In this document: positions 1 through 8,296 of the stretch, piece by piece
How positions within the stretch are numbered: the stretch's first letter is position 1
Layout of the letters: every line of letters begins with the position of its first letter
DNA from: Betaproteobacteria bacterium
GTDB taxonomy: Bacteria; Pseudomonadota; Gammaproteobacteria; Burkholderiales; Casimicrobiaceae
Direction of reading: 5' to 3'
Length of the DNA: 64,000 nt
NCBI GenBank assembly: GCA_016717855.1
Contig: JADKEV010000009.1
Span: 124,001 to 188,000 of the forward strand
The notes under the pieces: generated by a model
What the model saw: the letters and a program-made list of their open reading frames with translations, nothing else
Told to the model about the DNA's origin: nothing
Databases searched by the model: none
Program-made: the position numbers and the translations under genes

Positions 1-2
1 TG

Positions 3-836
3 CGTGGGCGTGACGTATTCGTCATCCATTCCCTCTATGGCGAGCCCGGACGGAGCCCGGACGACAAGCTCTGCCGCCTGCTGTTCTTCATCGGCGCCCT
101 CAAGGATGCGTCGGCAGCGTGCGTGACCGCCATCGTCCCGTATCTCGCGTACGCGCGCAAGGACCGCAAGTCGCAATCCCGCGATCCCGTCACCACGCGC
201 TACGTGGCGAGCCTGTTCGAAGCCGTCGGCACCGATCGCGTGGTCACGCTGGACGTGCACAATCTCGCGGCGTTCCAGAACGCATTCCGCTGCCGGACCG
301 ACCATCTCGAAGCCAACAAGCTTTTCATCGACCATTTCGCGCCCCTCGTTCGCGCCGATGACGTCGTCGTCGTCTCTCCCGATGCCGGCGGCATCAAGCG
401 CGCCGAACAGTTCAGGCAAGGACTGTCGCGCGCGCTCGGCAGGCCTGTCGCCGCGGCGTTCGCCGAAAAGCACAGGAGCGAAGGCGTGGTAAGCGGCGAG
501 CTCCTGGTCGGCGATGTGAAGGGCCGCACCGCCATCATCGTCGACGATCTGATCAGTTCCGGCACGACCATTGCGCGCACTGCCTCGGCCTGCCGCCAGT
601 TGGGTGCGAAAGGGGTTCGCGCCGCGGCCTCGCATGGGCTGTTCGCCGCCAACGCGAACGCGGTGCTGGCGGACCCGGCCGTGGAGAGCATCGTCGTCAC
701 CGACACCGTGCCGCCGTTCCGGCTGGGCGCTGCGCTGCGCGGCAAGGTCACCGTCCTGGACAGCTCGGCTCTGTTCGCCGAGACGATCAGGCGGATTCAT
801 GGCGGCGGCTCGATCGTGGACTTGCTGCGAACGTAG
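3..836 (+). CDS. ribose-phosphate pyrophosphokinase-like protein, 5' partial
   Basis: Makes PRPP from ribose 5-phosphate and ATP, if active. The frame is open from base 3 at the window edge, so the N-terminus lies outside; about 277 residues are visible. Seen: a DVHNLAAFQ segment matching the family's DLHxxQ flap region, VVVSPDAGGIKRA matching the ribose-phosphate motif, and IIVDDLISSGTTIARTA, the PRPP-binding loop of type I phosphoribosyltransferases. The protein diverges from the main housekeeping Prs around the flap (no IQGFF) and may be a paralogue with another role. Its 3' end overlaps the convergent neighbour by 50 bp. Confidence 0.85.
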   Translation, partial: RGRDVFVIHSLYGEPGRSPDDKLCRLLFFIGALKDASAACVTAIVPYLAYARKDRKSQSRDPVTTRYVASLFEAVGTDRVVTLDVHNLAAFQNAFRCRTDHLEANKLFIDHFAPLVRADDVVVVSPDAGGIKRAEQFRQGLSRALGRPVAAAFAEKHRSEGVVSGELLVGDVKGRTAIIVDDLISSGTTIARTASACRQLGAKGVRAAASHGLFAANANAVLADPAVESIVVTDTVPPFRLGAALRGKVTVLDSSALFAETIRRIHGGGSIVDLLRT

Positions 837-1929
837 GCGCGGCCACGCCCGCAAGGCAGCTGGCGTGCGCGCCGGCGAGCCGCAGATACTCCAGCGCGCG
901 TTGCTTCCACTTCAATGAGCTCCGGAACCGCGCCTCCCTGAGGTGCCAGAGGGCGATCTTTGCCCGCAGGCACGCACGAAAGCTCTGATGGAAGTGAACC
1001 AGCGCGGGGTCGGGCGCGTCGCCGGTGACATGCGTGTACGCCACGAACAGCGCGTCCCCGGCCCAGGCGGCCCCCAGCCGCTCGCACTCGAGCGCCAGAT
1101 ACGCAAGCTCATCGGCCGCATCGAGGATGCGCAGTTCGCGCGAGAATTCCAGGCAGTCGATGATGGCGAGCACGGGCCTGAGGCAGATGTGCTCGGGGCG
1201 CAGGTCGCCATGGCCTTCGACGATGCGCCCCGCGCGGACGCGCCGGTCGAACAGTTCGGCGCGCTGCTCCAGGAAGGCGCGCTGCGCCGCGCATGCGGCA
1301 CGGATCGGGTCCGCTGCCAGCGCGAACGCCGGGTCGGTGAGCTCGCGCAGATTGTCACCGATGTCGCGCGCGCGGCATTCGCGGTAGCGCGCCGGATCCA
1401 GTTCGATCGGCGCGCAGCCAAGATAGAAGTGGCTCAGGAACCCGGCCACGTGGCGCACGTCGGCGCGGGTCAGCGTTCTCGCCGTGATGGCGCGATCCAT
1501 CATCTGGTCGGCCGGCAGGCGTCGCATCTTGACCAGCCAGTCGACAACCGCGCCGGTGCCGTCGAGACGCAGGCCGCCCTCGGCGTCGACGGTCAACGGG
1601 ATGGCGGCCAGGTAGACATCGGGCGCCAGGCGCCGGTTGAGCCTGATTTCGTCTTCGCAACTCTGCCGTCTCGCCTCGAGGGTGCTGAAGTCGAGGTAGT
1701 CGTAGCGAACCGGTTTCTTGAGCTTGTACGCGTGCCGGTCGGTCAGGTACACCCACGACATGTGCGTTTCGATCATTCCCGCCGTGTGCGATGCCTCGTC
1801 TCGAATGAGCATGCGCACGAAAGAAATCCGCGCGTCGGGATCGCCGGCGACATCAGGGACGGGCGCGGCGCCTGCCGCTACTGCGTCCCGAGTCTGTCCA
1901 TCAGGGGTCGCCATGTCTTCCGATCCCAT
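787..1929 (-). CDS. aminoglycoside phosphotransferase-fold kinase-like protein
   Basis: 380 residues of the COG2187 type (APH/choline-kinase fold). Near residues 53-95 come ETHMSW, AYKLKKPVRYDYLDFSTL and EIRLNRRLAPDVYL, also present in the upstream neighbour. The catalytic loop is EGHGDLRPEHICL, a Brenner-type HGD motif, and DCLEFS occupies the metal-binding place. It overlaps the end of the upstream kinase gene by 52 bp, so the pair probably shares a transcript. It lacks the C-terminal P-loop domain of its partner. The natural substrate is unknown; antibiotic resistance is not implied. Start may be here or at the internal ATG ending at 1914. Confidence 0.8.
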   Translation of the reverse strand: MGSEDMATPDGQTRDAVAAGAAPVPDVAGDPDARISFVRMLIRDEASHTAGMIETHMSWVYLTDRHAYKLKKPVRYDYLDFSTLEARRQSCEDEIRLNRRLAPDVYLAAIPLTVDAEGGLRLDGTGAVVDWLVKMRRLPADQMMDRAITARTLTRADVRHVAGFLSHFYLGCAPIELDPARYRECRARDIGDNLRELTDPAFALAADPIRAACAAQRAFLEQRAELFDRRVRAGRIVEGHGDLRPEHICLRPVLAIIDCLEFSRELRILDAADELAYLALECERLGAAWAGDALFVAYTHVTGDAPDPALVHFHQSFRACLRAKIALWHLREARFRSSLKWKQRALEYLRLAGAHASCLAGVAAPTFAASPRSSRRHESA

Positions 1930-3455
1930 GCGATTGGCAGCAGTCCCGCCGTCTCGAAGCGGATTTCGTGCGGCAGTTCGTCGGGCGCCAGCGCCTCGGC
2001 GGTGACGAGTTGATGCTCCAGCACGGCGAGATCGGCTTCCGAGGCGCCGTCGCCTTGGCTCTGGCGCGCAGCAATGCGCGCCCGCAGCTCTGCTTCGGCG
2101 GCAATGAACGAGACGATGGCGAACGGCACGCCGCGCTGCCGCGCGAGTTGGCGAAACAGCTCGCGCTGCCGGCGCTGCAGGAATGTGGCGTCGACGATGG
2201 CGATCGCGCCCGCGGCAATGATCGCCTCGGCGCCGGCGAGCAGGTGACCATAGGTCTGCTCGTTCATGTCTTCGCGATACAAGCCGCCCGCGATCGCCGA
2301 GCCGCTGCGCGCGGTCGCAGGCAGGCCGGCCAGGCGCTTGCGCTCGATGTCGGAGCGGATGCGCACGGCCCCGACCGCCTCCAGCATGCCCTGCGACAGC
2401 GTGGTCTTCCCGCAGCCGGAAAAGCCGTGCGTGATCACGATGGCCGGCCGCTGCGGCTCAAGATGGCTGTGCGCAAGGGCGAGGTGGCGCGCGTGGTCGC
2501 CGCGCAGCGCGGCGCGCGCGGATGCGTCAAGGTGGCCCTGCGCCGCGCGCAAAAAGGCGACCTTGGCACGCACCAGCGCGCGATAGACGACGTAGTAGCG
2601 CAGCACGGCCAGGCCCGGATAGTCCCCTGTATGTTCCAGCCAGGCGTTCAGGAAGCGCGCGGACAGGTCCGGGCGGCCGCGGTAGCGCAGGTCCATCAGC
2701 AGGAACGCGATTTCGTTCATCACGTCGATCCAGCGCAATTCGTCGTTGAACTCGATGCCGTCGAACGGCGTGATCTCGCCGTCGACCAGCGCGATGTTGT
2801 CCAGATGGAGGTCGCCGTGGCACTCGCGCACGAAGCCGCCGACGCGGCGGTGGAGGAAGGCGCCGGCGAGCACCGCCGATTCGCGCTCTGTCCACTGGTG
2901 CAGACGGTCGAGGCCGCCGGTGGCGCCTGGCAGGCGGCCGATCTCGTCGATGTTGTCGAGCGCCTCCTGGCGGATGACGGCTGGCGTCCCGAACGGGCTC
3001 TCCACGCCGGCGCGGGCGATGCTTTCGTGAAAGGTGGCGACGCGCGCGGCCAGCGCGTCGATGTGCTGGGGCGACAGCGCGCCGCGCAGGAGTACGCGGC
3101 TTGCCAGATCCTCTTGCGCGAACGCCCGCATCCGCACCGCGTACTCGATGGGGGCGCCGTCGCCGCCGATCGCCGGGTCACCGGCGCTGCCGGTGACCGG
3201 CACCACGTCCAGATAGAGTTGCGGGGCATAGCGGCGATTCAGGCGCAGTTCCTGCTCGCAATAGTAGCGGCGCTTGTCCAGCGTGCTGAAGTCGAGGAAG
3301 GGCAGCTTGACCGCCTTCTTCAGCTTGTACGCGAAACTCCCGGCGACGAGAACGAAGGAGATGTGCGTCTCGAGCAGCTCGACCTGCGCGCAGCCGTGCA
3401 GCGTCGCCAGATATGCGCGCAGACTCTCCACCAGCGGGCGTTGATCGATCGCCAT
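1878..3455 (-). CDS. bifunctional APH-fold kinase / P-loop ATPase protein
   Basis: About 525 residues. The N-terminal half is a COG2187 APH-like domain (ETHISF, AYKLKKAVKLPFLDFSTL, catalytic CHGDLHLDNIAL). The C-terminal part is a COG0645-type kinase beginning near residue 345 with the Walker A GFSGCGKTT, followed by RSDIERKRL and a later AIVDATFLQRRQR segment. I chose the ATG at 3455 because it leaves about 28 residues before ETHIS, as in relatives, with a GAGG just upstream. An ATG at 3497 with AGAGGA is the alternative. It forms a tandem pair with the single-domain kinase downstream. Substrate unknown; probably a small-molecule kinase. Confidence 0.82.
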   Translation of the reverse strand: MAIDQRPLVESLRAYLATLHGCAQVELLETHISFVLVAGSFAYKLKKAVKLPFLDFSTLDKRRYYCEQELRLNRRYAPQLYLDVVPVTGSAGDPAIGGDGAPIEYAVRMRAFAQEDLASRVLLRGALSPQHIDALAARVATFHESIARAGVESPFGTPAVIRQEALDNIDEIGRLPGATGGLDRLHQWTERESAVLAGAFLHRRVGGFVRECHGDLHLDNIALVDGEITPFDGIEFNDELRWIDVMNEIAFLLMDLRYRGRPDLSARFLNAWLEHTGDYPGLAVLRYYVVYRALVRAKVAFLRAAQGHLDASARAALRGDHARHLALAHSHLEPQRPAIVITHGFSGCGKTTLSQGMLEAVGAVRIRSDIERKRLAGLPATARSGSAIAGGLYREDMNEQTYGHLLAGAEAIIAAGAIAIVDATFLQRRQRELFRQLARQRGVPFAIVSFIAAEAELRARIAARQSQGDGASEADLAVLEHQLVTAEALAPDELPHEIRFETAGLLPIAWDRKTWRPLMDRLGTQ

Positions 3456-3801
3456 GCCAGCCTCGCCACTTGTCGGTGCAATCAGTAAGCTTGCCATGAT
3501 TCCTCTGCGTGCCGGAAGATGCTTACGCCATCGGCGCCACGCTGGTACCAACAGGATAGCGTCAGGCACGCCCTGCGGCCTTGAGCAGTGTCAAAGTCGT
3601 GCCGTTCGAGACGCCTGGCACCGCGCGCTATCCACGCGGCCAGGCGCGCCATGGAGGGTCCGGTCAGCGACGATCCGCTGCGAGTCCCCTGGGCATGTCC
3701 TGCAATTTTTACGCCTCTTGCGCGAACTTCGAGTGCATACTCGAACTGGAGCAGTCGCGCTTGGCGGCCGGTCCGCCTCCTTTCGAAGCAATGGGGAGCA
3801 C

Positions 3802-4263
3802 GTGGAAACCACGCATAGAGTCTTCAGGGCCCAGCATCTGATCGTCATGGACGCCGCGGGAGTCCTCGATCTTCATGCATCGGTGGGTGCGCTGAAGCGA
3901 CTCGCGATGGACCCGGGGTTCGATTCGCGTGCCGAAGTGCTGTTGGACTTGCGCGATATCGAGTGCCGGATGTCGATCAATAACATCTACAACCTGGCGG
4001 AGGCGATGGCCTGGCCGGACCCCGCGTTGCCCACGCACCGGAAGATCGCGATCCTGGTCGACGGCAAGCTCGAATTCGATCACGCGAAATTCCTGGCGAT
4101 CTGCGCGGAGAACCGCGGGCTCACGGTCACGGCGTTCGACGACTATGACAAGGCTTCGGAGTGGTTGAATGCGGACTTGCCGCCGGATCCGAAGGACACT
4201 TCCGATGCCGCGGGCCGTGCGGCGGCGGTAGGCTCCGGGACGGAGCGGGTGGGGAAGGCGTAA
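3802..4263 (+). CDS. STAS/SpoIIAA-like domain protein
   Basis: 153 residues from a GTG preceded by GGGGAG at good spacing. The alternating strand-helix pattern (HLIVMDAAGVLDLHA, then AEVLLDLRDIECRMS, then KIAILVDGKLEFDHAKFLA, then LTVTAFDDYDKASEWL) resembles the SpoIIAA-like/STAS fold seen in small stand-alone bacterial proteins. No catalytic residues are recognisable. The last 30 residues are low complexity, rich in Asp, Ala and Gly. It stands alone between the kinase pair and the exported protein, so context gives no role. The fold call comes from pattern only and could be wrong. Confidence 0.6.
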   Translation: METTHRVFRAQHLIVMDAAGVLDLHASVGALKRLAMDPGFDSRAEVLLDLRDIECRMSINNIYNLAEAMAWPDPALPTHRKIAILVDGKLEFDHAKFLAICAENRGLTVTAFDDYDKASEWLNADLPPDPKDTSDAAGRAAAVGSGTERVGKA

Positions 4264-4365
4264 ACTTGCGAGCGTGGCCTGCCCGTCCGCGTCGATCGGC
4301 GCTTCGAACTTCCTTGAACTGGCGGTCGCCGTCGAATTTCCCTCCCGTGAACTGCGAGAAATCAA

Positions 4366-5547
4366 ATGAAGAATGCAACTCTGGCCCTGTTCCGCGCTCT
4401 GGTGTGGGCGGCGCTGCTGGTGGCGGCCGCCCCCGTGTTCGCCGGAACGACGTCATGGTCGGGCAGACTCCAGAATCCGGATCCGACCTGGGCTCGCGTC
4501 GGCGACAGTTGCGGCCCCGCGCCAGGCAACATCGAATGGTTCGATACGCAGACGTTCTCGGTCGACGCAAGCGGCAGCTACACCATTACCATGATCGCGT
4601 CGACCGGTACCCTCAGCCCCGATGGTTTTTACGCACTGTATGAGACGAGCTTCAGCCCGACCAGCCCGCAGACACACTGCAAGGCGACGGATGACGATAG
4701 CGGTCCCGGAATTGCTCCGGAGCTGACCATCAACCTGCAGGCCGGGTTTACGTATGTATTGGTGACCACCCAGTGCTGCGACGGCACCCTGTCGGGCGAG
4801 GAAATGAATTACACAAATCAGATCTCCGGACCCGGCAACGTTGCCCTGACCAGTAATCTGGCGATGGATGTCGACGGCAATGGCGTGGTCGATGCTCTCA
4901 CGGATGGGTTGATGCTGCTGCGCTGGCAGTTCGGGCTGCGCGGCGCGGGTTTGATTGCCGGCGCCGTCGGACTTGCCGCGACACGCAGTACGGCGCCCAT
5001 GATTGAAGCGTACTTGACCACGCTCGACGTGTCCCCGCCGCCGCCCGCGGTTGTCCTGACGGAAAAGGTCGGCGGGACCGGTGGCAATCCGTACGTGCGT
5101 TCATGCGATGCCACTTCGGTAGCCGTTGGCCTCATCGCGAGTCCGGGCCTGTTTGAAGGGCCGAACATCGGCGGTGTCGTGATCGTTTGCGCTCCCATCG
5201 TGTTCGGGCCTCTTGGCGCCGTGGCGCTCGGTGTTCCTGCGACAAACCTCGCGCTTGTAGGGGACACCGCCGGCGGCGCAGGCAGCCCGTTGTCCTGTGC
5301 GAGCGGCTCGGTAATCACCGGGCTTCAAGGCAGTACCAAACCTGTCTTCGGTGGGGCTGACACCGTCGTGGAAAATCTCACCCTGCAGTGCACTCCCGTC
5401 AGTCCCGGAGCGACGGTATTGGTTGGCCCCTTCGGCGCCGGCAACACCATCCCCTTCAACCTGCCGTGCCCCGCCGGCACCGTCATGAGAGGCCTGGAGG
5501 GACGCGCCGACTATCTCCTGGATTCAATGCGCGTGAGGTGTCAATAG
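4366..5547 (+). CDS. exported protein with dockerin-like Ca-binding segment and Cys repeats
   Basis: 393 residues with a clear Sec signal peptide (MKNATLALFRALVWAALLV, cut near FAG). Residues about 27-160 form a beta-rich region resembling bacterial pre-peptidase C-type domains. At about 166 comes MDVDGNGVVDALTDGLMLLR, a single EF-hand-like calcium loop followed by a dockerin-like helix, then ATRSTAPMIEAYL. From about 245 there are three Cys-anchored repeats of the pattern C..G.v..GL.G....D....C, ending exactly at the C-terminus. The repeats loosely recall VOMI-type beta-prism repeats. No enzyme motif is visible. It is probably secreted or surface-bound; function unknown. Confidence 0.7.
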   Translation: MKNATLALFRALVWAALLVAAAPVFAGTTSWSGRLQNPDPTWARVGDSCGPAPGNIEWFDTQTFSVDASGSYTITMIASTGTLSPDGFYALYETSFSPTSPQTHCKATDDDSGPGIAPELTINLQAGFTYVLVTTQCCDGTLSGEEMNYTNQISGPGNVALTSNLAMDVDGNGVVDALTDGLMLLRWQFGLRGAGLIAGAVGLAATRSTAPMIEAYLTTLDVSPPPPAVVLTEKVGGTGGNPYVRSCDATSVAVGLIASPGLFEGPNIGGVVIVCAPIVFGPLGAVALGVPATNLALVGDTAGGAGSPLSCASGSVITGLQGSTKPVFGGADTVVENLTLQCTPVSPGATVLVGPFGAGNTIPFNLPCPAGTVMRGLEGRADYLLDSMRVRCQ

Positions 5548-5596
5548 ACCTGCATTCGGGGTCGGAGTTGAGTTGCTTAAGAAAGCAACTATGTTG

Positions 5597-5673
5597 TGGT
5601 AGGCCGTGCTGGACTCGAACCAGCGACCAAAGGATTATGAGTCCTCTGCTCTAACCAACTGAGCTAACGGCCC
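5597..5673 (-). tRNA. tRNA-Met (CAT anticodon)
   Basis: 77 nt including an encoded CCA. On the minus strand: acceptor GGGCCGT pairing with ACGGCCT (a G-U at 1-72), T8-A9, D-stem GCTC, anticodon loop CTCATAA and a GGTTCGAGTCC T-loop. It is not an initiator, because it lacks the C1-A72 mismatch. CAT tRNAs can also be the lysidine-modified Ile2 species, and the T arm resembles Ile2, so that identity is possible. tRNA-Met commonly lies near rpoD in betaproteobacteria. Confidence 0.93.
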
Positions 5674-5702
5674 TGCACTGAAACACTTGACACGCAGCGA
5701 AG

Positions 5703-5735
5703 CAAAAGGCCGTTCCCCGTGCGGGTGAACGGCCT
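5703..5735 (-). terminator. hairpin with T-run, twin of the rpoD terminator
   Basis: AGGCCGTTC at 5707 pairs with GAACGGCCT ending at 5735; on the minus strand the stem is followed by TTTTGCTT. It lies upstream of the minus-strand tRNA, where no minus-strand gene ends, and is nearly identical to the hairpin after rpoD at 8216-8251. Confidence 0.55.
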
Positions 5736-5913
5736 CGCTGCCGCAAGGCGGATTTTACACCGTGTCCCTCGCTTGCCGCTTCCTTGCTTTCCGGCAGGAG
5801 GTTCGTGCTGTGTTTCCCGCCGCTCTGCCGGCGACCGCGCGCAATCGCCCCGCCGCGATTCCTGCCATACCGCTGGCGTACAATCCGCCCTTCCCCGCTT
5901 TCGGACCGCATCG

Positions 5914-7989
5914 ATGACTCTCCAGGAAACCAACCCGCTGCTCCAGCCCTGGGACACGCCGTACGGCCTCCCGCCGTTCGACCGCGTTCGTCCCGAGCAT
6001 TACATCCCGGCGTTCGAGGTGGCGATGCGCGAGCACGCCAACGAGATCCGCGTAATCGCGGCGAGTAGAGAGCAGCCCACGTTTGAGAACACGCTCGCGG
6101 CGTTCGACCGCAGCGGCGGCATGTTGACGCGCATCGAGTTGTTGTTCAGCAACCTGACGGCGTCCGAGACTTCGCCCGCGCTGCAGGATGTCGAGCGCGA
6201 GATGGCGCCACGCCTCGCCGCGCATGACAACGCGGTCTATCTCGATGCGGCGCTGTTCGCGCGCATAGCCTCGGTGCATGACCGGCGTGCCGGGATCGGG
6301 CTCGATGCAGAACAGTTGCAGGTGCTGGAGCGCATTCATCTGGATTTTGTCCGCGCCGGCGCGCTGCTGCCCGACGGCGCGAAACGGCGGATGGCCGAGA
6401 TCATTGAAAGTCTCGCAACGTTGACCACGCGCTTCAGCCAGAACGTGCTGGCCGATGAAAAGGCCTTCGAACTGGGGTTGCGCGACGAGCGCGACCTCGC
6501 CGGCCTGCCCGACCTCGTGCGTTCGGCCGCCCGCGAAGCGGCCCGTGAGCGGGGACACGACAGCGGCTGGGTCATCACGCTGTCGCGTTCGCTGATCGTC
6601 CCGTTCCTGACTTTCTCCGACCGCCGCGACCTGCGCGAGCAGGCGTTCAAGGCGTGGACGCGGCGCGGCGAAAACAGCGGCCCGCACGACAACCGCCCGG
6701 TCGCGCGCGAAATCCTGGCATTGCGCAACGAACAGGCGCGCCTGCACGGCTACGACAACTATGCCGATTACGCGCTGGTGGACCGGATGGCCGGCACGCC
6801 TGCCGCCGTGGCCGGGTTGCTCACGCAAGTATGGGAACCCGCGAAGGCCAAGGCCGCCGCCGAGTGCGACGACCTGGCGGCAGTGGCGCGCTCGCTCGGG
6901 CATGCGGGCGCGATCGAGCCGTGGGACTGGCGCTATTACGCCGAAAAGGTCCGCCAGGCGCGCTACGACTTCTCCGACGCGGAGCTCAAGCCCTACTTTT
7001 CGCTGGACCGGATGCTCGAGGCCGCATTCGATTGCGCCCGCCGCCTGTTCGGCGTTCGCTTCGTCGTCCGTCCCGATCTGAAGGCCTATCACCCGGACGT
7101 GCGCGTGTACGAAGTCCATGGCCGCGACGGCGGCATCCGGGCGATCTTCCTGTCCGACAACTTCGCGCGGCCAAGCAAGCGCGGTGGCGCGTGGATGAGC
7201 GTTTACCGCGTCCAGTCGCGGATCGACGGCGAGGTGCTGCCCATCGTGGTCAACAACAACAACTTCGCCAAGGCGCCGGAAGGCGAGCCGACGCTGCTTT
7301 CGGCCGACGACGTGCGCACGTTGTTCCACGAGTTCGGCCATGGCCTGCACGGCATGCTTTCGCAGGTGCGCTACCAGCGCCTGTCCGGCACGCGGGTGCT
7401 GCGCGACTTCGTCGAGCTGCCCTCGCAGCTCTTCGAGCACTGGGGCGAGGAGCGCGCGGTCCTGAAGCGCCACGCGCTGCATTGCACGACCGGCGCGCCG
7501 GTGCCCGACGCGCTGCTCGACCGCCTGCAGCAGGCGCGGCAGGCCAACCAGGGCTTCGAGACCGTCGAGTACACGGCCAGCGCGCTCCTCGACATGGCGC
7601 TCCATGCCCGGACCGACGAGGACGGCGTCGACATTACCGTGTTCGAGCAGCGGGAACTCGCCCGCATCGGCATGCCGCGCGAAATCCAGATGCGCCACCG
7701 GCTGCCGCATTTCGGGCACCTGTTTTCCGGATCGTCGTACGCGGCCGGCTACTACGTCTACATGTGGGCGGAGGTGCTCGATGCCGACGGCTACAACGCT
7801 TTCGTCGAGGCCGGCGACCCGTTCGCTCCGGACGTCGCCGCGCGGCTCCTGCGCTACATCTATTCGTCGGGCGGGACGCTCGAGCCGGGCGCCGCGTTCA
7901 GGGCGTTTCGCGGGCGCGATCCGTCGGTCGAGCCGATGCTGGTACAGCGCGGGTTGATCGATGAGGAAGTCGCCGCCGCAGCCGATTGA
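5914..7989 (+). CDS. prlC: oligopeptidase A, M3 family zinc peptidase
   Basis: 691 residues, close to the 680 of E. coli PrlC. A cytosolic metallopeptidase that clears short peptides, including cleaved signal peptides. The zinc site HEFGH is at residue 472, preceded by LLSADDVRTLF, with the downstream metal-ligand region FVELPSQLFEHW. The N-terminal helical half (NPLLQPWDTPYGLPPF, then DRVRPEHYIPAFEVA) is typical. Start: ATG with a TACAAT box about 30 bp upstream. It is a stand-alone gene between the tRNA and a pair of inverted repeats. The Dcp-type dipeptidase of the same family is the main alternative. Confidence 0.93.
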   Translation: MTLQETNPLLQPWDTPYGLPPFDRVRPEHYIPAFEVAMREHANEIRVIAASREQPTFENTLAAFDRSGGMLTRIELLFSNLTASETSPALQDVEREMAPRLAAHDNAVYLDAALFARIASVHDRRAGIGLDAEQLQVLERIHLDFVRAGALLPDGAKRRMAEIIESLATLTTRFSQNVLADEKAFELGLRDERDLAGLPDLVRSAAREAARERGHDSGWVITLSRSLIVPFLTFSDRRDLREQAFKAWTRRGENSGPHDNRPVAREILALRNEQARLHGYDNYADYALVDRMAGTPAAVAGLLTQVWEPAKAKAAAECDDLAAVARSLGHAGAIEPWDWRYYAEKVRQARYDFSDAELKPYFSLDRMLEAAFDCARRLFGVRFVVRPDLKAYHPDVRVYEVHGRDGGIRAIFLSDNFARPSKRGGAWMSVYRVQSRIDGEVLPIVVNNNNFAKAPEGEPTLLSADDVRTLFHEFGHGLHGMLSQVRYQRLSGTRVLRDFVELPSQLFEHWGEERAVLKRHALHCTTGAPVPDALLDRLQQARQANQGFETVEYTASALLDMALHARTDEDGVDITVFEQRELARIGMPREIQMRHRLPHFGHLFSGSSYAAGYYVYMWAEVLDADGYNAFVEAGDPFAPDVAARLLRYIYSSGGTLEPGAAFRAFRGRDPSVEPMLVQRGLIDEEVAAAAD

Positions 7990-8024
7990 ATCGCCGGAAC
8001 GAAGAGCGGTGTCGTAGCGGTGTC

Positions 8025-8057
8025 GTAGGATGGGTGGAGCGCAGCGATACCCATCAT
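8025..8057 (+). repeat. dispersed 33-bp repeat, copy 1
   Basis: Begins GTAGGATGGGTGGAGCGCAG and ends ATACCCATCAT. It is itself a partial palindrome (GATGGGT...ACCCATC). Seven copies occur in this window. It is inverted relative to copy 2, about 93 bp away. Confidence 0.85.
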
Positions 8058-8150
8058 GGCAAACGAGTCCCCGGCGCCAGAACGTATCGAAGACGTAAGC
8101 GTCGCAATTTGTGCGCGTCCGATTCCGTGTTGTGTCAACGGCGCTGACGC

Positions 8151-8181
8151 GATGGGTATCGCTGCGCTCCACCCATCCTAC
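8151..8181 (-). repeat. dispersed 31-bp repeat, copy 2 (inverted)
   Basis: Reverse complement of copy 1 (GATGGGTATCGCTGCGCTCC on the plus strand). The pair fills the space between convergent prlC and rpoD. The interval 7990-8296 otherwise holds only the rpoD terminator. Confidence 0.85.
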
Positions 8182-8215
8182 TCGTTGCCATGGGGTTACT
8201 GCTTGTCGCCACCCA

Positions 8216-8251
8216 AGCAAAAGGCCGTTCCCCGGGAGGGTGAACGGCCTT
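8216..8251 (-). terminator. rho-independent terminator of rpoD
   Basis: AAGGCCGTTC at 8221 pairs with GAACGGCCTT ending at 8251. Read on the minus strand the 10-bp stem is followed by TTTTGCTT. It sits 45 bp after the rpoD stop codon. Confidence 0.8.
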
Positions 8252-8296
8252 CTTGCATCGGCGCGAACCTCTGCGCCGCGACAATGAACCCGCTGC

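Noticed and set aside
787..3455. antibiotic-resistance kinases
   Set aside because: The COG2187 group is widespread in environmental genomes with no resistance shown; the APH label reflects fold only.
5755..8220. 821-codon open frame opposite prlC
   Set aside because: Runs through the repeat, the terminator and the whole of prlC in reverse; Arg/His-rich shadow typical of high-GC DNA.
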